From Maritalea mediterranea (GTDB lineage Bacteria > Pseudomonadota > Alphaproteobacteria > Rhizobiales > Devosiaceae): a stretch of DNA of 64,000 nt. The position numbers and the translations under genes were made by a program. The stretch covers positions 1-64,000 of the forward strand of contig NZ_JAKGTI010000004.1 in assembly GCF_021568695.1 (NCBI RefSeq), written 5' to 3'. Below, piece by piece: positions 23,697-34,563 of this stretch (its first letter is position 1; every line of letters begins with the position of its first letter). The notes under the pieces were generated by a model. That model saw nothing but the letters and a program-made list of their open reading frames with translations. It did no database searches and was not told the origin of the DNA.

Positions 23697-25106
23697 ATGA
23701 CATCTGCTAACGACATTTTGAAAAAAATCAAAGACGAAGACGTACAATTTGTTGATTTGCGCTTCACAGACCCACGCGGCAAGCTGCAACACGTCACCAT
23801 GGACGTCGCCGCAGTGGACGAAGACATGTTTGAAGATGGCGTGATGTTTGACGGCTCCTCCATCGGTGGCTGGAAAGCCATTAACGAGTCAGACATGGTG
23901 TTGATGCCCGACAATGAAACCGCCCATATGGACCCTTTCTTTGGTCAGGCCACCTTGGCGATCAATTGCGATATTCTTGAGCCTTCAACTTTCGAATCCT
24001 ACAACCGTGACCCGCGCACAACCGCGAAAAAAGCCGAAGCCTATGTGAAGTCTTCTGGTATTGGTGACACAGTTGTTGTGGGCCCAGAACCTGAATTCTT
24101 CATCTTTGACGATGTGCGTTTTAAGGCTGATCCGTACAACACCGGATTCCAGCTCGACAACGTAGAGCTGCCAACCAACACAGATACGCGCTATGAGGCT
24201 GGCAATATGGGCCACCACATCGCTCAAAAAGCGGGCTACTTCCCTGTTCCGCCTTTGGATAGCGCTCAGGACATGCGTTCTGAAATGCTGACCGTGCTGA
24301 AAGAAATGGGCGTTTCCGTTGAAAAGCACCACCACGAAGTGGCGTCTGCCCAGCACGAACTTGGCATCAAGTTTGACACACTGACTCGCATCGCTGACCA
24401 GGTGCAAATCTACAAATACGGCGTGCACCAAGTTGCCCAAGCCTATGGCAAAACTGCAACCTTTATGCCCAAGCCTGTTTATGGCGATAACGGCACAGGC
24501 ATGCACTGTCACCTGTCAATCTGGAAAGATGGCAAGCCTAACTTTGCTGGCGACGGTTATGCAGGCCTGTCCGAGCAGTGCTTGCACTTCATCGGCGGCA
24601 TCATCAAGCACGCCAAAGCCACCAACGCCTTCACAAACCCATCAACCAACTCTTACAAGCGTTTGGTTCCAGGCTTTGAAGCGCCCGTTTTGCTGGCTTA
24701 CTCAGCACGTAACCGCTCTGCATCTTGCCGTATTCCATTCGGCTCCTCACCAAAATCTAAGCGTGTGGAAGTGCGTTACCCCGATCCAATGGCCAACCCA
24801 TATCTGGCGTTCTCCGCCCTGTTGATGGCTGGCCTTGATGGCATCAAAAACAAGATCAATCCTGGTGATCCAATGGATAAAGACTTGTATGAATTGCCAG
24901 CGGAAGAATTGAAAGAAATCCCAACTGTGGCGGCCTCTTTGCGCGAAGCGCTGGAAGCTCTGGACGCAGACCGCGACTTCCTGAAAGCCGGTGGCGTGTT
25001 CGATGACGACCAGATCGACGCCTACATTGCGCTGAAGATGGAAGAAGTGATCCGTTTCGAGCACACACCTCACCCAGTTGAGTTTGATATGTATTATTCC
25101 TCATAA
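23697..25106 (+). CDS. glnA: Glutamine synthetase type I
   Basis: A 469-residue glutamine synthetase (GSI-beta). It makes glutamine from glutamate and ammonia in the cytoplasm. Visible are the N-terminal [16 protein letters not shown] and FDGSSIGGW, catalytic-site [28 protein letters not shown], the [23 protein letters not shown] loop and the adenylylation motif KDLYELP, whose Tyr is the target of GlnE. glnB directly precedes it and a strong terminator follows. Confidence 0.97.
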   Translation: MTSANDILKKIKDEDVQFVDLRFTDPRGKLQHVTMDVAAVDEDMFEDGVMFDGSSIGGWKAINESDMVLMPDNETAHMDPFFGQATLAINCDILEPSTFESYNRDPRTTAKKAEAYVKSSGIGDTVVVGPEPEFFIFDDVRFKADPYNTGFQLDNVELPTNTDTRYEAGNMGHHIAQKAGYFPVPPLDSAQDMRSEMLTVLKEMGVSVEKHHHEVASAQHELGIKFDTLTRIADQVQIYKYGVHQVAQAYGKTATFMPKPVYGDNGTGMHCHLSIWKDGKPNFAGDGYAGLSEQCLHFIGGIIKHAKATNAFTNPSTNSYKRLVPGFEAPVLLAYSARNRSASCRIPFGSSPKSKRVEVRYPDPMANPYLAFSALLMAGLDGIKNKINPGDPMDKDLYELPAEELKEIPTVAASLREALEALDADRDFLKAGGVFDDDQIDAYIALKMEEVIRFEHTPHPVEFDMYYSS

Positions 25107-25147
25107 GGAATTCCCACCTATCCCCTAGGTAGCAATACCTAAAACTT

Positions 25148-25176
25148 AGGGCGCCATTTCGGCGCCCTCTTTTTTT
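25148..25176 (+). terminator. Terminator after glnA
   Basis: AGGGCGCC (25148-25155) and GGCGCCCT (25161-25168) form a perfect 8-pair stem with loop ATTTC, followed by CTTTTTTTG. Confidence 0.92.
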
Positions 25177-25204
25177 GCCTATTCAAATGATGTTAGATGC
25201 AAGA

Positions 25205-26440
25205 TCAATTCACCACACGCGGCGTAACCTGCGTGCCATCCTCAATCGCGGCAGAGGGATAAAGAACCACTTCCGCACCTTCCGCCAAGCCACCGATCAC
25301 TTGGGTCAACACGCCATCGCTCTCGCCAATTTCGATCTGAGTGAGACGTGCCACGCCCTCCTCAGCAACAAAAACCGACCATTGTCCGTTTTCGCGGAAC
25401 AAGGCGCTGGCCGGCACAAGCAGAATGTCGTTCGCCTGCCAAACGATGATACCAACTTCCAGCCGATAGCCATGGCCGAGGGCCGCGCGTTCCTCTGGCG
25501 GACTCAGCAAGTCAATCTCAACCCGCACGCGCTGCTCCTCCACGCCAAGCGCTGAATATTTGGTCTCGCCAAACGGATGCACGCGACTCACCTCACCGCG
25601 CAAATCTTCCTCTCCGCCCCAATCACGCAAAATAACCGGATCGCCCTCGCGCACCTGCACAGCGTCGGATGAGATCAACTCGGCTACGACCTCAAGATCC
25701 GAGGCCACGTCACCAATCTCCATAATCGGTGCACCAACCGGCAAAGTGGTCTCACTTTCTTGCATAACGCGCAATATCCGCCCATCAATCGGCGAATAAA
25801 GTGGAATATCCTGGCTATGGTCCAGGCCGCCAATCTCCCCCGCCCCATCATCATATTGCCCGTTTAGATTGGCACGCGCATTGGCCAATTCCGCTTCACG
25901 CATGGCAATTGCCGCCTCTGCGGTTTCTCGGTTCGCACGGCTGGCCCGCAAAGCCCCCTCCGCCCGTTCCAGCGAGGCTTCGCTTTCCACACCGCGTTGG
26001 GAGAGCGAGCGGGTCCGGCGATAAGCCGCCTCTGCCAATTCTTCGCTGGCAATCGCTGCATTGAGAATTGCCTGTGCCACGCGCACCGCAGCCTGCGCCA
26101 CATCCACGGTTGCCATGGCCTGTTCACGCGTCCGGCTGTCCAACATGGCTGGGGTGGTGGGGCGCATTTTCGCCACCACTGTCTTTCCTTGTGTCACCTC
26201 ATCACCGGCATGCAGCTCAACCCGCAACAAGCGCCCTGCCACCGGCGTGGAGACAATATAGGTTTCGCGCACCCGCGTGCGTCCTTCCTCATCGATGGTC
26301 ACCGCCAAGTCGCCGCGACTGACCTGTCCCAGATCAACCTCAGCCGGTTTGGGCATCATCGTCAGGGCAATCGTGGCTGCCACGGCGCCCACCGCTGCAA
26401 CAATGAACAGATTTCGAGATATTTTTGCTCGTTTTGGCAT
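25205..26440 (-). CDS. HlyD-type periplasmic adaptor of an ABC exporter
   Basis: A 411-residue membrane fusion protein. It has an N-terminal membrane anchor (LFIVAAVGAVAATIALTMM, about 11-29), a first lipoyl half (VAGRLLRVELHAGDEVTQGKTVVAKM), a long coiled-coil hairpin rich in Ala, Arg and Glu (about 95-200), the second lipoyl half near SPIDGRILRVM, and a beta-barrel with a C-terminal domain. It bridges the inner-membrane permease to an outer-membrane channel, which is not in this window. The substrate is unknown. It is the third gene of a three-gene operon with permease and ATPase. Confidence 0.85.
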   Translation of the reverse strand: MPKRAKISRNLFIVAAVGAVAATIALTMMPKPAEVDLGQVSRGDLAVTIDEEGRTRVRETYIVSTPVAGRLLRVELHAGDEVTQGKTVVAKMRPTTPAMLDSRTREQAMATVDVAQAAVRVAQAILNAAIASEELAEAAYRRTRSLSQRGVESEASLERAEGALRASRANRETAEAAIAMREAELANARANLNGQYDDGAGEIGGLDHSQDIPLYSPIDGRILRVMQESETTLPVGAPIMEIGDVASDLEVVAELISSDAVQVREGDPVILRDWGGEEDLRGEVSRVHPFGETKYSALGVEEQRVRVEIDLLSPPEERAALGHGYRLEVGIIVWQANDILLVPASALFRENGQWSVFVAEEGVARLTQIEIGESDGVLTQVIGGLAEGAEVVLYPSAAIEDGTQVTPRVVN

Positions 26441-26445
26441 AGGAA

Positions 26446-28812
26446 TTACTCTCTAGTCTTAAGGGCCAGCGTGATGTCAGATCGGCCAAGGTCGCGCCAT
26501 ACCAGCCAGCCGGATGCCATGGCAGCGCCAACAACCACGGCGACCGCAATGCCATATGCTTTGGGGGCATAAACGACAGGTATTTGGTAAAGATCGGTGG
26601 AAAAGCCAGCAGCGATCAGATTGGTCAGCCCGCTGCCGAGAAAAACGCCCAAGGGCAGCGCCACCAGCGTCACCACACCGAGTTCGCCCAGCAGCACAAA
26701 GGCGGTCTCACCGCGGAAAAAACCCATCACCCGCAAGCTGGCCAGATCGCGGGCCCGCTCATCCTGCGCCACCCGCGCCACATTATAGATGATCCCGAAA
26801 GTGATGGCGAAAGCCATAAAGCCCATAACAAAGCGGGAAAAGCCAGCCCCCTGATTCATCACCTCTTCAAAGGCCTGAACGGCCTCACGGCGCAAGCTCA
26901 CCCCCGCCACAATCGGCATATCCTTGAGCGCGGCATAGACTTGGGCTTCTGCCCCGTCCTTGATGGCAATATAGGCGCCGGACACACGTTGCGGCTCGGT
27001 CATAAGTCTATTCAGCGCCGCCAAGTCCATATAGGCCGGTGACCCGATCAAGCTTTCGGCGATGCCCGCAACCCGCGTGGTCACAGCCAACTGGCTGCCT
27101 TCTCGAATGTCCACCAGCACCGGATCACCAATTCCGACCTGCAATAGGTTGGCCAGCGGCTTGGACAAAACGATCCCTTTGTCCGGCAGTCGAATGGGTG
27201 CCACATTCGTATCGAGTGCCCGATACAATTCGGCATCTGGTGACAGGCCTGTCACCGCACCTGCATGGCTGCGACGACCATTGCGCAACACAACGGCCAC
27301 ATTGCGCACGGGCTCAGCTTGGGTCACTCCCGGCAGGCGCTCCAGCTCCAACAAGGTTTTAATCGGCGCGCTATGGGTGAAACTGACCGCGGCATCCGAT
27401 CGGTCAATCACATTAAAGGTGCGGTCCAACACCGTATCGAACCCCTCATAAATGATCAGCATGGACAGGCTGAGTGCCATCCCGGCACCTATTCCGGCCA
27501 CGGCCCCCAACATGCGCCAGGGCTGCCTAAACAACCGGCGCACCACCATGCGTGATGGCTGATCCAATAGGCGCATCATATTTGAGCCCACATTGCCCGC
27601 TTTGGAAAAATCCGGCGGCGCAGCCGGGCGCATAGCTTCCGCCGGCATCAGTTTAAATACCCGGCGCAATGCGAATGCGCCACCCAGCGTGGCAACGAAC
27701 ACGCTGGTCAATATGCCCGAGGTAAAGGACGACAATTCAAGCCGAAATAACAGGAAGGGTAGCTTATAATAGGTGGTATAAACCGGCACGGTAATCCGCC
27801 CCAGAACAACACCGAGCAAACAGCCAAACAGCGCCCCGGCCAAAGCGATGATTACCACCAATTGCACATAATGGCCACTCACCTCGCGATCAGTATAGCC
27901 GAAGGCCTTCATCAGCCCGATTTCCTCGCGCTCCGACTGGATGGTCCGGCTGGTGACGATGTAGAGCAGAAAGGCGGCCACCAGCATAAAGACAGGCGGC
28001 ACATTGGTGGCCGAAATCTCCAGCCCGGCGATTTCTTCTGATAAAAAGCGATCGGACGGATGATCGTCCAAACCATAGGCACCGGGCGCGCCATATGGCG
28101 CCAACACCCGATCCACTTCCTCCAGCACCGCCTCTTCCACTGCGCCGCGCAGCAGCGTCAACAGCGCTTCATTAAACGCCCCTTCTAGGTCAAGTGCAGC
28201 GGCCAGCGCCGGACGCCCAATCCAGATCACGCCAAACCGCGCATCGTCGGGGATCATTTCGCCCGGCGCGGCATAATAGATGAATTCTGGCGATTGGGCC
28301 GTGCCCACCACATCAAATGTGCGCCGGGCACCGTTTAGCGTCACCTTAATCTGATCGCCGGGCACGATATTGTGCGCCGTGGCAAAACTGTCCAGCAACA
28401 CAATTTCAGCAGATTTCCCCGCCTCTGGCTTACGGCCTGCGGTCAATCGAATCTCATTGAGATGCCGCATGCCATGCGTGGGCAGCGACAGGATTTGTGC
28501 CGAAACCGGAATATCCCGCGTGGGAATATCGATCAGCGCCATCCCCGAAATCCGCGATTGCACCGCGCCCACCCCCGGTATTTCACGCAATTGGTTCACC
28601 ACATATTCGGGCGCCCGCGCCACGGGCGCAAAAATTTGGGCAAATTGATGCCGCTCATAATAGGCGTCGCGGGTCTGGCTGAGCGACGCCACAAACCCGG
28701 TCATCATTACCTGCAGCGCCACACCAATGCCAATCACCAGCATAATCGCCAGTGCCTGGCCTTTAATGCGCCACAGATCGCGGGCTAGTTTCGCGTGCAG
28801 CGGGCTCACCAC
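26446..28812 (-). CDS. FtsX-type ABC transporter permease
   Basis: A 788-residue inner-membrane permease of the large DUF214/FtsX family with two repeated FtsX units. A first span lies near residues 18-40 ([18 protein letters not shown]), a large periplasmic domain follows, then three spans around 275-390; a second unit starts with [20 protein letters not shown] near 425 and ends with three spans ([53 protein letters not shown]). Such permeases act by mechanotransmission with HlyD-like adaptors. It starts with GTG and overlaps the ATPase gene by 7 bases. Confidence 0.85.
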   Translation of the reverse strand: MVSPLHAKLARDLWRIKGQALAIMLVIGIGVALQVMMTGFVASLSQTRDAYYERHQFAQIFAPVARAPEYVVNQLREIPGVGAVQSRISGMALIDIPTRDIPVSAQILSLPTHGMRHLNEIRLTAGRKPEAGKSAEIVLLDSFATAHNIVPGDQIKVTLNGARRTFDVVGTAQSPEFIYYAAPGEMIPDDARFGVIWIGRPALAAALDLEGAFNEALLTLLRGAVEEAVLEEVDRVLAPYGAPGAYGLDDHPSDRFLSEEIAGLEISATNVPPVFMLVAAFLLYIVTSRTIQSEREEIGLMKAFGYTDREVSGHYVQLVVIIALAGALFGCLLGVVLGRITVPVYTTYYKLPFLLFRLELSSFTSGILTSVFVATLGGAFALRRVFKLMPAEAMRPAAPPDFSKAGNVGSNMMRLLDQPSRMVVRRLFRQPWRMLGAVAGIGAGMALSLSMLIIYEGFDTVLDRTFNVIDRSDAAVSFTHSAPIKTLLELERLPGVTQAEPVRNVAVVLRNGRRSHAGAVTGLSPDAELYRALDTNVAPIRLPDKGIVLSKPLANLLQVGIGDPVLVDIREGSQLAVTTRVAGIAESLIGSPAYMDLAALNRLMTEPQRVSGAYIAIKDGAEAQVYAALKDMPIVAGVSLRREAVQAFEEVMNQGAGFSRFVMGFMAFAITFGIIYNVARVAQDERARDLASLRVMGFFRGETAFVLLGELGVVTLVALPLGVFLGSGLTNLIAAGFSTDLYQIPVVYAPKAYGIAVAVVVGAAMASGWLVWRDLGRSDITLALKTRE

Positions 28813-29534
28813 TCAATCTCCTCGGCGGCCAGACGTTTCTCATTTATCACCACCTCGCGAATGGCCCCATCCGCAAAATGAATCACCCGGTCGGCCATAG
28901 CCGCTGTTGCCGCCGCATGGGTGATGATCAAAACCGTGGTGCCCAACCGTTCATTCACATCCTGCAACACGCGCAATACCGCGCGACCGGTGGTGCTATC
29001 CAACGCCCCGGTTGGTTCATCACAGAACAGAACATCCGGCTGTTTGGCCACCGCGCGGGCAATCGCCACCCGCTGCTGCTCCCCGCCGGAAAGCTGCGCT
29101 GGAAAATGGTCCAGCCGTTTGCCCAACCCCACCAGATGCAGCGCTTCATCCGCCTCCATCGGGCTTTCAGCAATTTCTGTCACCAGTTCCACATTTTCGC
29201 GTGCCGTCAGGCTGGGCATCAAATTATAAAACTGAAACACAAAGCCCACATGGTTGCGGCGATAGAGCGTCAGCTGCCGGTCATTCATTTCGGTCAAGCA
29301 TTGATCACCAAACCAGGCTTCACCGCTGGTCGCCGTGTCCAAACCGCCCAGAATATTCAAAAAGGTGGATTTGCCACTGCCCGATGGTCCGAGCAGCACA
29401 TCGATTTCCCCGCGCCCGATTTCAAGGTCAACCCCGCGCAAGGCATGCACGGCCGTGCGGCCCTCACCATATGTCTTGGTGAGTCCCCTCATCACAAAGG
29501 CTTTATCCAACGTGCGTTCCCCTAAATCTGCCAT
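28806..29534 (-). CDS. ABC transporter ATPase (MacB/LolD-like)
   Basis: A 242-residue nucleotide-binding subunit. Walker A is GPSGSGKST near 50, Q-loop [20 protein letters not shown] near 95, signature [14 protein letters not shown] near 147, Walker [17 protein letters not shown] near 170 and the His switch IITHAA near 205. The [12 protein letters not shown] and EPTGALD forms are typical of the MacB/LolD class that pairs with FtsX-type permeases. First gene of the three-gene export operon. Confidence 0.9.
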   Translation of the reverse strand: MADLGERTLDKAFVMRGLTKTYGEGRTAVHALRGVDLEIGRGEIDVLLGPSGSGKSTFLNILGGLDTATSGEAWFGDQCLTEMNDRQLTLYRRNHVGFVFQFYNLMPSLTARENVELVTEIAESPMEADEALHLVGLGKRLDHFPAQLSGGEQQRVAIARAVAKQPDVLFCDEPTGALDSTTGRAVLRVLQDVNERLGTTVLIITHAAATAAMADRVIHFADGAIREVVINEKRLAAEEIEW

Positions 29535-29714
29535 ATATCAAGCATAGAGGCTTTTTGGCCGCGTGAATTGACCGATATCAATTCAGAAAACATCATGTTT
29601 TTTCAAAAACAAAACCGAGGATCACAATCCTGTCATCATCGCCAACCGGTTGAAACCATATTGTTCCCAACTTCGTTTCAAGCATATTCGATACTATTTA
29701 AAGGAGCTTGCCCG

Positions 29715-30914
29715 ATGAAAAACGCTTATACTTTAGCCCTTCTCGCCAGCGTCATTTCGGCGCCAGCCTTTGCCCAAAACGATGCGGCCTATGGCGGGCC
29801 GAAGAATGTGCCCGAATTTCAACCGGCGTTTGAAAACCAAACCCGCGCGCCGCTCTTGCAAAGTGATGTGGCGCTCAATGTGGAAGATGTGGCCACCGGC
29901 CTCGATCATCCTTGGGGCATCGCCGTCCTGCCCGATGGCGGCTATTTGGTTACAGAGCGCACCGGCCAGCTCCGCCACATCACGGCTGAGGGCCAGCTGG
30001 TCAACACGCCCATTGAGGGTGTGCCGCAAGTGCATAATGTGCGCCAAGGGGGCTTGCTTGATGTGGCGCTGGCGGAAGATTTCAGCGAAAGCCGGGTGAT
30101 TTTCCTCACCTATTCAAAGCCCATGCAGGGCAATACATCGGTCACCGCCGCGGCCCGCGCTGTCTTGTCGGAAGACATAAGCAGCCTTTCGGAGGTGCAA
30201 GACATCTTCGTGCAACAGCCGCCGTCCCCAACGCCCATGCATTATGGCAGCCGCATCATCCCGCATAATGGCTATACCTATATCACCACGGGTGAACACT
30301 CTTCCCGGCAAGAGCGCGAATATGCGCAGGATTTAGACAAAACCTACGGCAAAATCATCCGCGTTACCCCAACAGGTGAAACGCCTGATGATAATCCCTT
30401 TGTTGGCCAGCAAGGTGCCATCGACACCATCTACGCCCTCGGCGTGCGCAACGTGCAGGGCGCTGATATCCAGCCCGCAACGGGCGATATCTGGCTGCTG
30501 GGCCACGGTCCACGCGGCGGTGATGAACTGAACAAACTGCAAGCTGGTGCCAATTATGGCTGGCCAGTCGTTAGCTATGGCGAAACCTATGGCGGCCGCC
30601 CCATTGGCAGCGGCCACCCCCGCGCCGAAGGCTTTGAGGAACCGCGCTATTATTGGGACCCCGTGATCGCCCCCGGCGGCTTCGCCTTTAAAACCGGCGA
30701 CGAACTGTCTCAATGGAACGGCAACATCATCGCCTCTTCCCTCAACCCCGGCGGTATCGTCCGCCTCACGCTTGAAGGCGACACCATCACCGGTGAAGAA
30801 CGCCTCCTGCCCAACCTCGGCCGCGTCCGCGACATCGAAATTGACCAGGACGGCTCAATCCTCGCCCTCACCGACGCCAGCGGCAAAGTGGTGCGGATCA
30901 CGGCAAAGGACTAA
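29715..30914 (+). CDS. PQQ-dependent sugar dehydrogenase family, periplasmic
   Basis: A 399-residue protein with a clear signal peptide, MKNAYTLALLASVISAPAFA, cut before QNDAAYG. The rest is a six-bladed propeller of the soluble glucose/sorbosone dehydrogenase (YliI-like) family: LDHPWGIAVLPDGGYLVTER, GGLLDVALAEDF, HYGSRIIPHNGYTYITTGEHS, LGVRNVQGADIQPATGDIWL, HGPRGGDELNKLQAGANYGWP, APGGFAF. These enzymes oxidise sugars with PQQ and calcium; the exact substrate is unknown. AAGGAG lies eight bases before the ATG at 29715; an in-frame upstream extension lacks signal-peptide sense. Confidence 0.88.
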   Translation: MKNAYTLALLASVISAPAFAQNDAAYGGPKNVPEFQPAFENQTRAPLLQSDVALNVEDVATGLDHPWGIAVLPDGGYLVTERTGQLRHITAEGQLVNTPIEGVPQVHNVRQGGLLDVALAEDFSESRVIFLTYSKPMQGNTSVTAAARAVLSEDISSLSEVQDIFVQQPPSPTPMHYGSRIIPHNGYTYITTGEHSSRQEREYAQDLDKTYGKIIRVTPTGETPDDNPFVGQQGAIDTIYALGVRNVQGADIQPATGDIWLLGHGPRGGDELNKLQAGANYGWPVVSYGETYGGRPIGSGHPRAEGFEEPRYYWDPVIAPGGFAFKTGDELSQWNGNIIASSLNPGGIVRLTLEGDTITGEERLLPNLGRVRDIEIDQDGSILALTDASGKVVRITAKD

Positions 30915-31198
30915 GATTGCAACTCTAGAAGAAAGCAAAGGCCGATCTCCCTCCCTCTTGTGGGGATGGATCAAGGGTGGCGCCGCGTCTACAAAGAAAG
31001 TGCCGGGGCAACTCCGAACTCCAACGCACTTTTGCCCACCTTCCCGGCCGGAAGCCGGGTTCAACAAAAGCAATCTGGAATGTTGCCCACAACGCTTTTT
31101 TACTCCAAGAGGTATTTAGGGCTCGTTTAAAATCACAAAAACCTTTGTATCGAAGGCGAGTTGTGCAGACCAATCGCGTTCGCCGCTTTTAAGATGCA
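30915..31198. other. Intergenic DNA with decayed repeat-like sequence
   Basis: No convincing gene. The first half has CTCCCTCCCTCTTGTGGGGA followed by TGGATCAAGGGTGG, which resembles short intergenic palindromic repeats common in alphaproteobacteria; CCGGCCGGAAGCCGG at about 31047 is another small dyad. This identification is from memory and uncertain. Confidence 0.35.
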
Positions 31199-31232
31199 CA
31201 AACAAAAAGGGCCGAGGTTTTCCCCGGCCTTT
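31199..31232 (-). terminator. Terminator after sulfotransferase-like gene
   Basis: On the minus strand AAAGGCCGGGG and CCTCGGCCCTTT form a stem with one bulge and a four-base loop, then TTG. It lies 25 bases after the stop at 31258. Confidence 0.65.
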
Positions 31233-31257
31233 ATCAACTTATCACTGATGCAATCGT

Positions 31258-32166
31258 CTAGTGCGCCACATTCATATTGGCCGCTTCAAGTTGCCGTAGC
31301 GCTGCGGACGAGCGAAGCACCGTCTCGCGGTCCACTTCGGCAAAATTCAGGGCCTCATTGGTCAAATAACCAAACCGCACCATTTGCTGCGCATGCACCT
31401 CCAAAACAGCACGCGCTTCAGCTGGGCTCAGCCCTTCTTTCCAAGGTGCACTGGAGGGCTTTTTGCCGGCAAACCCGACCGCTTTCACCGCCTTATCAGA
31501 TGCCGTGCGCAACTCGTCCGCGCTGAGACCCAACCGCATATGGTCAGCCAGCCGCTTAAATTGACCGTGCGGATCTGTCAGCAAATCTTCAAACCGCACC
31601 ACCAGATCATGCGGTGAAGACGGCTCGGTCCAACTTTGGACATTTTCAGACCACGAGCCCCAAGGCTCCAATGCATTTTGTGCAGTTGTGGGCTGGCGAT
31701 ATTCGCTGGTGGCCAGCAGTTTAATCGCATCAATAGGTTTTTTCTTACCCGCATGGGCAAAAGCCATAACCAGATTAAGCGGGTTCCGGATCATATAGAT
31801 CCCGCCGCCTGAAACCTTGGTGTTGATGGAAAGTACATCATGAAACTCCGCGCGCACCGCATGGGTTTTGATGAAAGGCAAACCCGGATATTTTTTCGAC
31901 AGATAGTCGTGAATTTTCGGTCGTGCCGCCGCGATCTCCGGCTCGCTCAACTCAGACGGGTCTTTGCCGATCACTTCGCGATAGAACCACACGTCTGTGT
32001 CCCAAGGCACATCACGATTTATCAGTTCAAGACTTGCCGGATCGTTTGGGCGATAGCCCTTGATTTTTGCAGCTTGCTGCAAGAATGAACGCACCGCCAA
32101 GTCACCGCTATGGGGATAGGAGGCGATCCAGAATAGGGGCCGGGCCTTTTTTTCGCTCATAATCAC
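31258..32166 (-). CDS. Sulfotransferase-like protein with altered PAPS site
   Basis: A 302-residue protein of the sulfotransferase fold. FWIASYPHSGDLAVRSFL near residue 12 corresponds to the 5'-phosphosulfate loop (usual YPKSGTTW), YMIRNPLNLVMAFAH near 125 to the 3'-phosphate site (usual RNP.D..VS), and VVRFEDLLTDPHGQFKRL near 192 to the conserved YEDL. The loop Lys and Thr of the canonical motif are His and Asp here, and the usual Ser of the second motif is not obvious, so activity may be altered or lost. The gene stands alone between intergenic regions. Substrate unknown. Confidence 0.75.
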   Translation of the reverse strand: MIMSEKKARPLFWIASYPHSGDLAVRSFLQQAAKIKGYRPNDPASLELINRDVPWDTDVWFYREVIGKDPSELSEPEIAAARPKIHDYLSKKYPGLPFIKTHAVRAEFHDVLSINTKVSGGGIYMIRNPLNLVMAFAHAGKKKPIDAIKLLATSEYRQPTTAQNALEPWGSWSENVQSWTEPSSPHDLVVRFEDLLTDPHGQFKRLADHMRLGLSADELRTASDKAVKAVGFAGKKPSSAPWKEGLSPAEARAVLEVHAQQMVRFGYLTNEALNFAEVDRETVLRSSAALRQLEAANMNVAH

Positions 32167-32254
32167 TCACTCTTATTATCTGTTGCCGGGCGTTTTACGC
32201 GCCTTTGTCCCTCCGGACAACCCTGTCGGCATCGCGCACGCCTTTTTTGTGATC

Positions 32255-33793
32255 CTAACCGGCCATCTCGGCCAAATCTTTTTGCCGCAACCGGTCGAAA
32301 AATGGTTCAGGGCTTTCCACTTCGAACAACCGCTGCCGCGCATCGATTTCGAAAAAACGGGTACCAATCGCCCGCACAAAATGCCGGTCGTGGGAAATCA
32401 CCAGCGCGCTTGGCTCCCGCTCCACCAACTCACGCTCCAATTGCTCACGACCATGAATATCCAAATGGTTCGTTGGTTCGTCTAACAAATAAAAATTCGG
32501 CTCGGTTAATCGCAGTGCCAGCAGCAACAAACGCGTGCGCTGGCCAAACGAAAGCTGCCCGATCGGCTGGCTTTGCTGCTCATATATATAGCCAATATTG
32601 GCGAGCAATCCTTTGGCCCGCTGGTCGCCCACATCAAAATGCTCTGTGATGAAGCTCAGCGGCGATTGCTTTGCCGGCAGCATGTCCAAATTCTGGTCCG
32701 CATAGGCCACCACATTGGACGGTGTGGTCCAAATTCCCCGCACCTCTTCCCCATCAAGCGCCCGCTTCACCGCATTGATCAGTTGGGTTTTCCCGCGGCC
32801 ATTTTCCGCCAGAACTACAATCCGGTCGCCCTGATAATGAAACAGCTTTTCAATCGAAAACAATTTACGCTCGTCAGGCGTGCGAACCTCAAAACTCTCA
32901 AAGCTCATCGCCACCTTGGCATGTGACCCGCGATTGGCCAGCGTCACATCCCCGTGTCGATCCTTATGCAGATCGGCAATATTGTCCTCAATCTTCGCCG
33001 CACGCGCCTTGAGTTGCTTGGCTTTGGTCTGCAGCAGATCAGACCCGCTATTGGTGCCCACATTGAACAGCTTGGCCGCATTGGTGCGCAGACGGTTGAT
33101 CTCTTTCATATCCCGCTCCGCCTTGTCCCGTGCGGCCAGATCCATTTCTTCAAGCGCAATCCGCGCGTGAGAATATGCCACATCAAATTGCTGGCATTCG
33201 CCTGGACGCAAAAACAAGGTCTTGTTGGTCACGCTGTCCAAAAACGCCCGGTCATGGCTGGTGAGCACAGTCACCACCTTGCCCTGCTTGTTTTTCAGCA
33301 CCCGCTCAACCAAATAGATTTTTTCCAAATCCAGATGGTTGGTCGGCTCATCCAGAACCAGAATATCCGGCTCCGCCGCAAACAGCCGTGCCAGCATCAC
33401 CAGCCGCCGCCAGCCCCCGGAAAGCGCTGCCAACAGCATCTCGCCATATTCATAAGGCACGCCCATATCATTCAGCGCCACATCGGCCCGCCAGGCTTCA
33501 AAATCGCGCTCCTCCGGCGCAATTGCACCCAAAACATAGTCGCGGCCCATCATGTTGAGACAGTCTTCGGGCAATTCTTGCGGCATATAGCCGATTTTAG
33601 CGCCACGCGAAGTGATGATCTGTCCGCTGTGTGGGTCAGTCTCCCCCACAATCTGGCGCAGCAGCGTGGTTTTCCCCTGCCCGTTCCCCGCCACAAGGCC
33701 CAAACAATCGCCCTTATTGAGGGTTAAATCTAAGTTTTGAAAAAGCGTTTCGCGCGCAACCGCACTGATGGATTGAAACTGGAGTACCGTCAT
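32255..33793 (-). CDS. ABC-F family ATPase
   Basis: A 512-residue soluble protein with two ABC ATPase domains and no membrane part, so an ABC-F ribosome-associated factor. Domain 1: Walker A GLVAGNGQGKTT near 37, signature LSGGWRRLVMLARL near 135, Walker B ILVLDEPTNHLDLE. A charged linker follows near 240-280. Domain 2: ENGRGKTQLI near 335, SFGQRTRLLLLALRL and FYLLDEPTNHLDI near 440. Both LSGG-type motifs are slightly changed (second is LSFGQ). It may act in translation or antibiotic protection. The ATG at 33793 is chosen; a GTG at 33805 adds four residues. Confidence 0.88.
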   Translation of the reverse strand: MTVLQFQSISAVARETLFQNLDLTLNKGDCLGLVAGNGQGKTTLLRQIVGETDPHSGQIITSRGAKIGYMPQELPEDCLNMMGRDYVLGAIAPEERDFEAWRADVALNDMGVPYEYGEMLLAALSGGWRRLVMLARLFAAEPDILVLDEPTNHLDLEKIYLVERVLKNKQGKVVTVLTSHDRAFLDSVTNKTLFLRPGECQQFDVAYSHARIALEEMDLAARDKAERDMKEINRLRTNAAKLFNVGTNSGSDLLQTKAKQLKARAAKIEDNIADLHKDRHGDVTLANRGSHAKVAMSFESFEVRTPDERKLFSIEKLFHYQGDRIVVLAENGRGKTQLINAVKRALDGEEVRGIWTTPSNVVAYADQNLDMLPAKQSPLSFITEHFDVGDQRAKGLLANIGYIYEQQSQPIGQLSFGQRTRLLLLALRLTEPNFYLLDEPTNHLDIHGREQLERELVEREPSALVISHDRHFVRAIGTRFFEIDARQRLFEVESPEPFFDRLRQKDLAEMAG

Positions 33794-33805
33794 TGTCTTT
33801 GTCAC

Positions 33806-34563
33806 TCATATCGTCTTGGCCAATCGGCCATATCAATTCTGCGCCACTGGCGTGGCACCTTAAAGCGAGTCACAAAGTTGTTTCGACCATTGCGCCCGCC
33901 CTACCTCAAATTTTGAAGCAGGGCCCAACCCGGTCCGAATGTTAAACGATAATGGCGTGCCAAGCAGACGTCCTCCAAAAAGCATAAAAGCTGTATGGAG
34001 CCTAATTTGAAGCCACCAGTTTGGCAAGATCAGACAAAAAAGAAAACAAGCGCCAACGCGACAGATACAAAATGGCGTGGCATTTGGATATGGGCAAGTC
34101 GGTACGCAAAACTATTAAATCCGACTTGCACCATCCAATTGGATATTGTCGCGGCAAAAGTTCCGGATACGCTGGTTTTTGCTTTGACAATCATACGGGT
34201 ACTCCAAACTCATCGACCGTATGCCTAAGAATTAGCAGCACCTTGTTAAAAAAGTGCTGACGCGACAGAAAGATTTCGTCAATTATTTCCGGGATTTAGC
34301 GACAACAAAGTTAAGTAATCCTTTATTTCCACACCCCGAGCTAATAGCTTCAATCACTTATCAGTTTCATTCTGAAACGCAGCGTCTTTTAAACCGACAA
34401 ATTCGTCCAAAAGTTTTTCAATAATAATTTTGATCGCCATTTGTTTGAAAACGGTCGATAAGTACACGCAAACCCGTGATTTTCCGGGCGAAGCGATTGA
34501 CCACCCCCTATGTCCCACAAATATGGTAAGCAAGGCATAAGAGATGATTCGAGGCGGTAGAGC
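33806..34563. other. Long intergenic region before parE
   Basis: About 750 bases with no gene I can support; two short overlapping plus-strand frames (33995-34228 and 34021-34260) and one minus frame lack family resemblance and good ribosome sites. A stem CAGCAC/GTGCTG lies near 34230-34260. The parE promoter is presumably near 34400-34540 but I cannot place it. Confidence 0.5.

Noticed and set aside
33995-34260. Two overlapping plus-strand frames in the gap before parE
   Set aside because: Short, in different frames, without family resemblance or good ribosome sites; a minus-strand frame overlaps them too.
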